A DNA stretch of 12,500 nucleotides from Trachelipus rathkii (lineage: Eukaryota; Arthropoda; Malacostraca; Isopoda; Trachelipodidae), in assembly GCA_015478945.1 (NCBI GenBank), contig JABUQX010103553.1, positions 1 through 12,500 on the forward strand, given 5' to 3'. The notes beneath the pieces were generated by a model. The model saw only the letters and a program-made list of their open reading frames with translations, ran no database searches and was not told the origin of the DNA. Positions 8,603 through 12,500 of the stretch are shown piece after piece. The first letter of the stretch is position 1. Every line of letters starts with the position of its first letter. Made by a program: the position numbers and the translations under genes.

Positions 8603-8890
8603 TTATATTATATATATAGATAACATATACTATATATATACTATATTAATTATATATATATATTATATATATATATATTTATTACTATATTATACTATAT
8701 TATAATATATATATTTATATATACTTATATATATACTAAATATATACTACATATACATATAACATAACAACATATACATATACATATTACATATACATAT
8801 ATATTATATATTTTATTATATAACTATAATTATATATATATAATATATCTATATATATATATATAATAATATATTATATATATACATACT
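8603..8890. repeat. Imperfect (AT)n microsatellite block 5 with an ACATAT subregion
   Basis: TATATA units, with an inner stretch at about 8745-8800 where ACATAT and CATATA units repeat several times. This shows a local shift from AT to a hexamer-like (ACATAT)n pattern. Confidence 0.9.
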
Positions 8891-9387
8891 ATAATTTAAA
8901 TACTGTTATTATACGTCATTCTAAATTCATAATTCCCTACAAAAATCGAAATACTAGAAATAAACAAAAAAATTAAAAAAAGAAAAAAATAAAACCTGGA
9001 GAAACCCCCAAACGAAAGCTATCTAAATCAAATAGATGCCAATTCTTAAGAAAGAGAGGCAAGTTTGTTACGTACGGAGAAGTTAATCTTACTTTTTATG
9101 GATAAATTCATTTGCTGAAATTTCGACAATTTTTCGTAATGTCAATGCTCAAATTATGAAGGAAAAACCGATTTTTTTTTCTTTTTTTTTAAAGCAAATT
9201 TTTAGGCAAATAAATATATATGAGCACATTACCGTTTCGCGCATTGATTTAAAAAAGGTACAAAAACTAAAGGAATATAAAAAACAATATAAAGAGAAAA
9301 TGCAAAATAAAAATGGTGGAAAAGAGAAGTTAAATAATAGGAGAAAAATAAAAACAAACTGAAAATCTATATTCTAAATGGGAGGAA
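8891..9387. other. AT-rich single-copy island, no gene recognised
   Basis: Begins with A-rich sequence (about 8960-8995), then complex sequence around 9000-9160, a T-rich run near 9171-9190 and an A-rich, lysine-coding stretch. The 68-codon frame 9156-9362 is nearly all Lys, Asn, Gln and Ile, as expected from A-rich DNA, so I do not call it a gene. Confidence 0.5.
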
Positions 9388-9585
9388 TATATATATATAT
9401 ATATATACTATATATATTATTATATAGTATATATTATATTACTATATATAATAGTATATAATATACTAATATATATATATATATACATATATATAATTAT
9501 AAATTTATTTAATTATGATTATATATATATTTAATATAATATATATACTAATATATATATAGTATTACTATTATATATATATACT

Positions 9586-9632
<47 letters not shown>

Positions 9633-9658
9633 CTATAATATATATATATTATATTATA

Positions 9659-9697
<39 letters not shown>

Positions 9698-9707
9698 TAT
9701 AAATAAA
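9388..9707. repeat. Imperfect (AT)n microsatellite block 6
   Basis: Contains the longest perfect TA run I found in the window, about 42 bases at 9590-9631, and another long run in about 9663-9694. Interruptions are TATTA, TACT and TAGT. The long perfect runs suggest recent expansion within an older tract. Confidence 0.92.
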
Positions 9708-9940
9708 GTTAAAAAAAGGTATTATGTGAAGTAAGATTTAAAATTGTAACAATAATTCATATAACAAAGTTTATCTATTTAATCCTCCATGTAATGGAGT
9801 ATTGGTTAAAAAATTGTTTTTTTGGGAACACGAAAAATATATAAAATGCTCGTAAAATATTAAAACTGAAAATAAATATCACTCGCATGTTAAGTTAACA
9901 TAAAAAGATTTTTAATAATTTCATAGCTACTTTACAAGTT
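9708..9940. other. AT-rich single-copy island, no gene seen
   Basis: Short complex sequence between two AT blocks with no open frame of note and no recognised motif. Confidence 0.5.
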
Positions 9941-10186
9941 AAAATATATACTAGTATAACTATATATATTATATATATATATAATATATATTATATATAT
10001 TATATTTATATATTATATATTATCATATATACAGAATATTATATATATATTTAACAGATATTATATATATATACTATACTATATATATTATTATATATAT
10101 ATACATATATTAATACTATACTATATAATATATATAGTATATATATATATTATATATATATTTTATATTTTATATTTATATAATAT

Positions 10187-10234
<48 letters not shown>

Positions 10235-10656
10235 CATATATATACTATATATATTATATAAAATATATATATATAATATATATATAATATATAACATATA
10301 TATATTACTATATACTCTATTATATATATATATATATATATATTAATATCTATATATTCTATATATATATATATATAACTATATATATAATTATAAAATA
10401 TATTTATATATATTCATAAATATATATATATATCTCGTATATATATATATATATACAAAGGCCTATATATTATGCGTGCGAATAAATATAATTACAAAAT
10501 GTATAATGATAAAGAAATACTCATATATTATTATATACATATATATACTATAATATAGTATAATCATATATGAATATATTTTTTATATAATAATATATAT
10601 AAGATATATTATAATATTATATATATATATACTATATATATAATATATATATATCC
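9941..10656. repeat. Imperfect (AT)n microsatellite block 7
   Basis: TATATA units with ATTATA, ATAC and TTTATA interruptions, and a small complex insert near 10455-10510. It ends where the TG microsatellite begins, so the two form a compound locus. Confidence 0.9.
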
Positions 10657-10660
10657 TGCG

Positions 10661-10692
10661 TGTCGGTGTGTGTATGTTGGTGTGTGTGTTGT

Positions 10693-10727
<35 letters not shown>

Positions 10728-10763
10728 GTTGTGTGTGTGTGTGTGTGTGTGTGTGTTGTGTGT
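10661..10763 (+). repeat. (TG)n microsatellite
   Basis: About 100 bases of TG dinucleotides broken by TGTTG, GTTTG and GTATG variants. It follows the AT block almost directly, making an (AT)n-(TG)n compound repeat. Alternating TG tracts can adopt Z-DNA. Minus-strand His-Thr reading through this tract is an artefact of the dinucleotide. Confidence 0.95.
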
Positions 10764-11018
10764 AGAGAAAAACGTCGCCATAATAAACATTAATAAAACA
10801 CAGATTTAGGACCTTTTTCCTTCTGCGCAATTTGTTGAGTAAAAAAATTCCAAACTGATGAAACGAAACGCTCGCTCCATCCTTCATCATCCGCACTAAA
10901 CTACGTATAAGAAATCGTGAGTGGATTAATTTATATCCATGAGCACAGGAAACACCATTACGAAGTATTGACTTTTGCAAAGATCACTATTTATAAACAT
11001 GAATATTCCTCCGCGTCA
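10764..11018. other. Single-copy island with an unrecognised minus-strand open frame
   Basis: The sequence is well balanced for this window. On the minus strand a frame is open from a TTG at 10978-10980 to the TG repeat, about 72 codons of mixed composition (it includes RSLVRMMKDGASVSFHQFG). It then runs on into His-Thr repeat. There is no ATG near its beginning, and I recognise no family. It may be an exon piece or chance. Confidence 0.4.
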
Positions 11019-11166
11019 TATATATACTATATATATACTATATATATAATTTTATATAATATACTACTATATATATATAATATAATATATATATAATAAT
11101 AATAATGATATATATATATATTATATTATCTTTACTACTATATATATATATATATATACATATAAT
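11019..11166. repeat. Imperfect (AT)n microsatellite block 8
   Basis: Short AT block with an AATAATAAT patch near its middle (about 11095-11106) and a perfect TA run near its end. It sits between two single-copy islands. Confidence 0.88.
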
Positions 11167-11823
11167 AACCATCGTCTTCAATCTCAGTATTTCACGCTTA
11201 TTTTTATAAGTATTTTTTCAGGTTCAATGAAACGATCTTACGAGGTAATTGCAGTAGGTGCATTTTTAGTTATATCAAAATTCTAAAGTAGTGAGAGAGA
11301 AATTCAAAGGGCATTATGTCATCACCAGGCAGAAAACGTCTTTGAGAAGAAGAATATTAATAGATACATGTTTCATCTTTAGAAAAAATAGTTCATTAAA
11401 ATATTCTTAAAACTTTGGCTGCCACGTGTACCACCGGTGGTACACCACTTGTCTCGACACTGGTGCCAGGTGTACACCCGATGGTCATATTTGGTGTAAT
11501 TTTGAAAGGTGGATATTTTTTCGGCACATTAGAGAATATCTTTTATATTTGGCATGGCACCTTAGAAATGGATGTTTTCAACTTTTTTGAATTTAATGAA
11601 ATAGGTCAGTGGTCCACAGGATTTAGTTTTAAAACATGTAAATGAACATATATAAGTGCTTTATTTCAGGTTTATAGCGATTAAAACTACTTATTTTGAA
11701 GAAAACTTATTTCAATAAAACTCCAGGGAAATAACATTCAAATTTTTTATGTATTACCACATTTCTTTGATCTAACTAACCCTAGTGAATTCTTTTGAAA
11801 AAAATCTACTTGCAAATAATAGG

Positions 11824-11825
<2 letters not shown>
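11167..11825. other. Single-copy island with GC-rich palindromes, no gene recognised
   Basis: The left part contains a pyrimidine-rich TTTTTTCAG acceptor-like site at about 11213-11221 and, 23 bases later, GAG/GTAATT. The middle holds the palindrome cluster listed separately. The frame 11415-11645 (76 codons, starting at TTG; first ATG at 11481) covers the cluster and continues with hydrophobic, aromatic-rich sequence, but I recognise no domain. The right part is AT-rich. Confidence 0.45.
11407..11478 (+). repeat. Palindrome cluster beside a TTAA, possible DNA transposon end
   Basis: TTAA at 11407-11410 is followed by CTTTGGCTGCCACGTG and then the perfect 20-bp palindrome GTGTACCACCGGTGGTACAC (11426-11445), overlapping CACGTG (11423-11428). 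A second palindrome, GGTGTACACC, lies at 11469-11478, just after CTGGTGCCAG (arms CTGG/CCAG, 11460-11469). The shared GTGTACC/GGTACAC core suggests repeated protein-binding or subterminal sites. TTAA is the target of piggyBac transposons and many have a C/T-rich start, so a piggyBac-like relic or MITE end is possible. No matching inverted end was found to the right. Confidence 0.35.
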
Positions 11826-11863
<38 letters not shown>

Positions 11864-11963
11864 TATATTATATAGTATATATATAATATATATATATACT
11901 ATATATATATATATACTTAGATATATATATATATATAATAATATATAGCATATATAATTTAAT

Positions 11964-12010
<47 letters not shown>

Positions 12011-12500
12011 TATACTATATAATAATATATAATATAAACTATATAATATAATATATATTATATATATAATATACCTATAAATCATATAAATATATATTTA
12101 TATATATATATTATACTATATATAATATTATATATCTAATATAATATATTATATATATATATATATAATATATATATATATACTATATATATATATATAT
12201 ATTATATAAGAAATACTATATATATAATATATTATATATAATATTAGAATAATAAATAATATTTATATATATAAAATTATATATATTATATTATATCATA
12301 TATATAATAATACTAAATATAATATATATATCATTATATATAATATACTATATTAGATATACTATATATATATATAATATATAAACTAATATATATATAT
12401 TATATTACTATACTATATATATATATTATATTATATATATAAATATATATAATAATATATATATATATATATATTAATATATATATATATATCCTATATA
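11826..12500. repeat. Imperfect (AT)n microsatellite block 9, running off the window
   Basis: Starts with a perfect TA run of about 30 bases (11827-11856) and continues with TATTATA, ATAC and AATAATA variants to the window end. Tyr/Ile-rich reading on the minus strand (11747-12085) is a translation of this tract and not a protein. Confidence 0.93.

Noticed and set aside
9156..9362. Lysine-rich 68-residue open frame
   Set aside because: Its composition follows directly from A-rich DNA, and no motif or flanking gene signal was found.
10609..10763. His-Thr repeat peptide on the minus strand
   Set aside because: It is a direct translation of the TG microsatellite.
11747..12085. Tyr/Ile-rich 112-residue open frame on the minus strand
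   Set aside because: It is a translation of the AT microsatellite, which lacks stops in some frames.

Overview
This is eukaryotic, non-coding-dominated DNA, most likely from an arthropod. My best guess is a decapod crustacean of the penaeid shrimp type. Two things point that way: an extreme density of (AT)n microsatellite tracts broken only by short single-copy islands, and a degraded non-LTR retrotransposon whose endonuclease and reverse transcriptase blocks resemble families common in crustacean and other arthropod genomes. The species assignment is inference. No bacterial gene organisation, rRNA, tRNA or CRISPR array was seen.

Layout. Positions 1-2160 alternate AT microsatellite blocks (386-657, 941-1262, 1938-2160) with AT-rich single-copy sequence in which I see no gene. 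Positions 2161-3164 are G-poor, T/A/C-rich sequence of unknown origin. Positions 3165-5640 hold the one feature that is clearly protein-derived: a LINE on the minus strand with an APE-type endonuclease (about 4900-5550), a linker (about 4105-4870) and a reverse transcriptase (about 3165-4083). Many stops and single-base frame changes break it. The second Asp of the FADD-type catalytic motif reads Gly, and the C-terminus is missing.

Positions 5691-6379 begin with a purine-rich stretch carrying an unrecognised 64-codon open frame, followed by AT-rich sequence. A long AT block (6380-7488) leads to a single-copy island (7489-8602), the most gene-like part of the window. It has well-formed splice-type signals that can be read as a small three-exon plus-strand transcript (7793-8157) with an AATAAA 54 bases after its stop. 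Facing it on the minus strand is a relic that looks like decayed CCHC zinc knuckles (8278-8406).

The remainder is AT blocks (8603-8890, 9388-9707, 9941-10656, 11019-11166, 11826-12500), a (TG)n microsatellite (10661-10763) and single-copy islands. The island at 11167-11825 contains GC-rich palindromes next to a TTAA, which could be the end of a piggyBac-like or other DNA transposon.

No working gene is demonstrated. The LINE is a dead copy, the spliced gene is a hypothesis, and no previously undescribed biological system could be supported from this sequence. Most longer open frames inside the AT and TG tracts are low-complexity artefacts.
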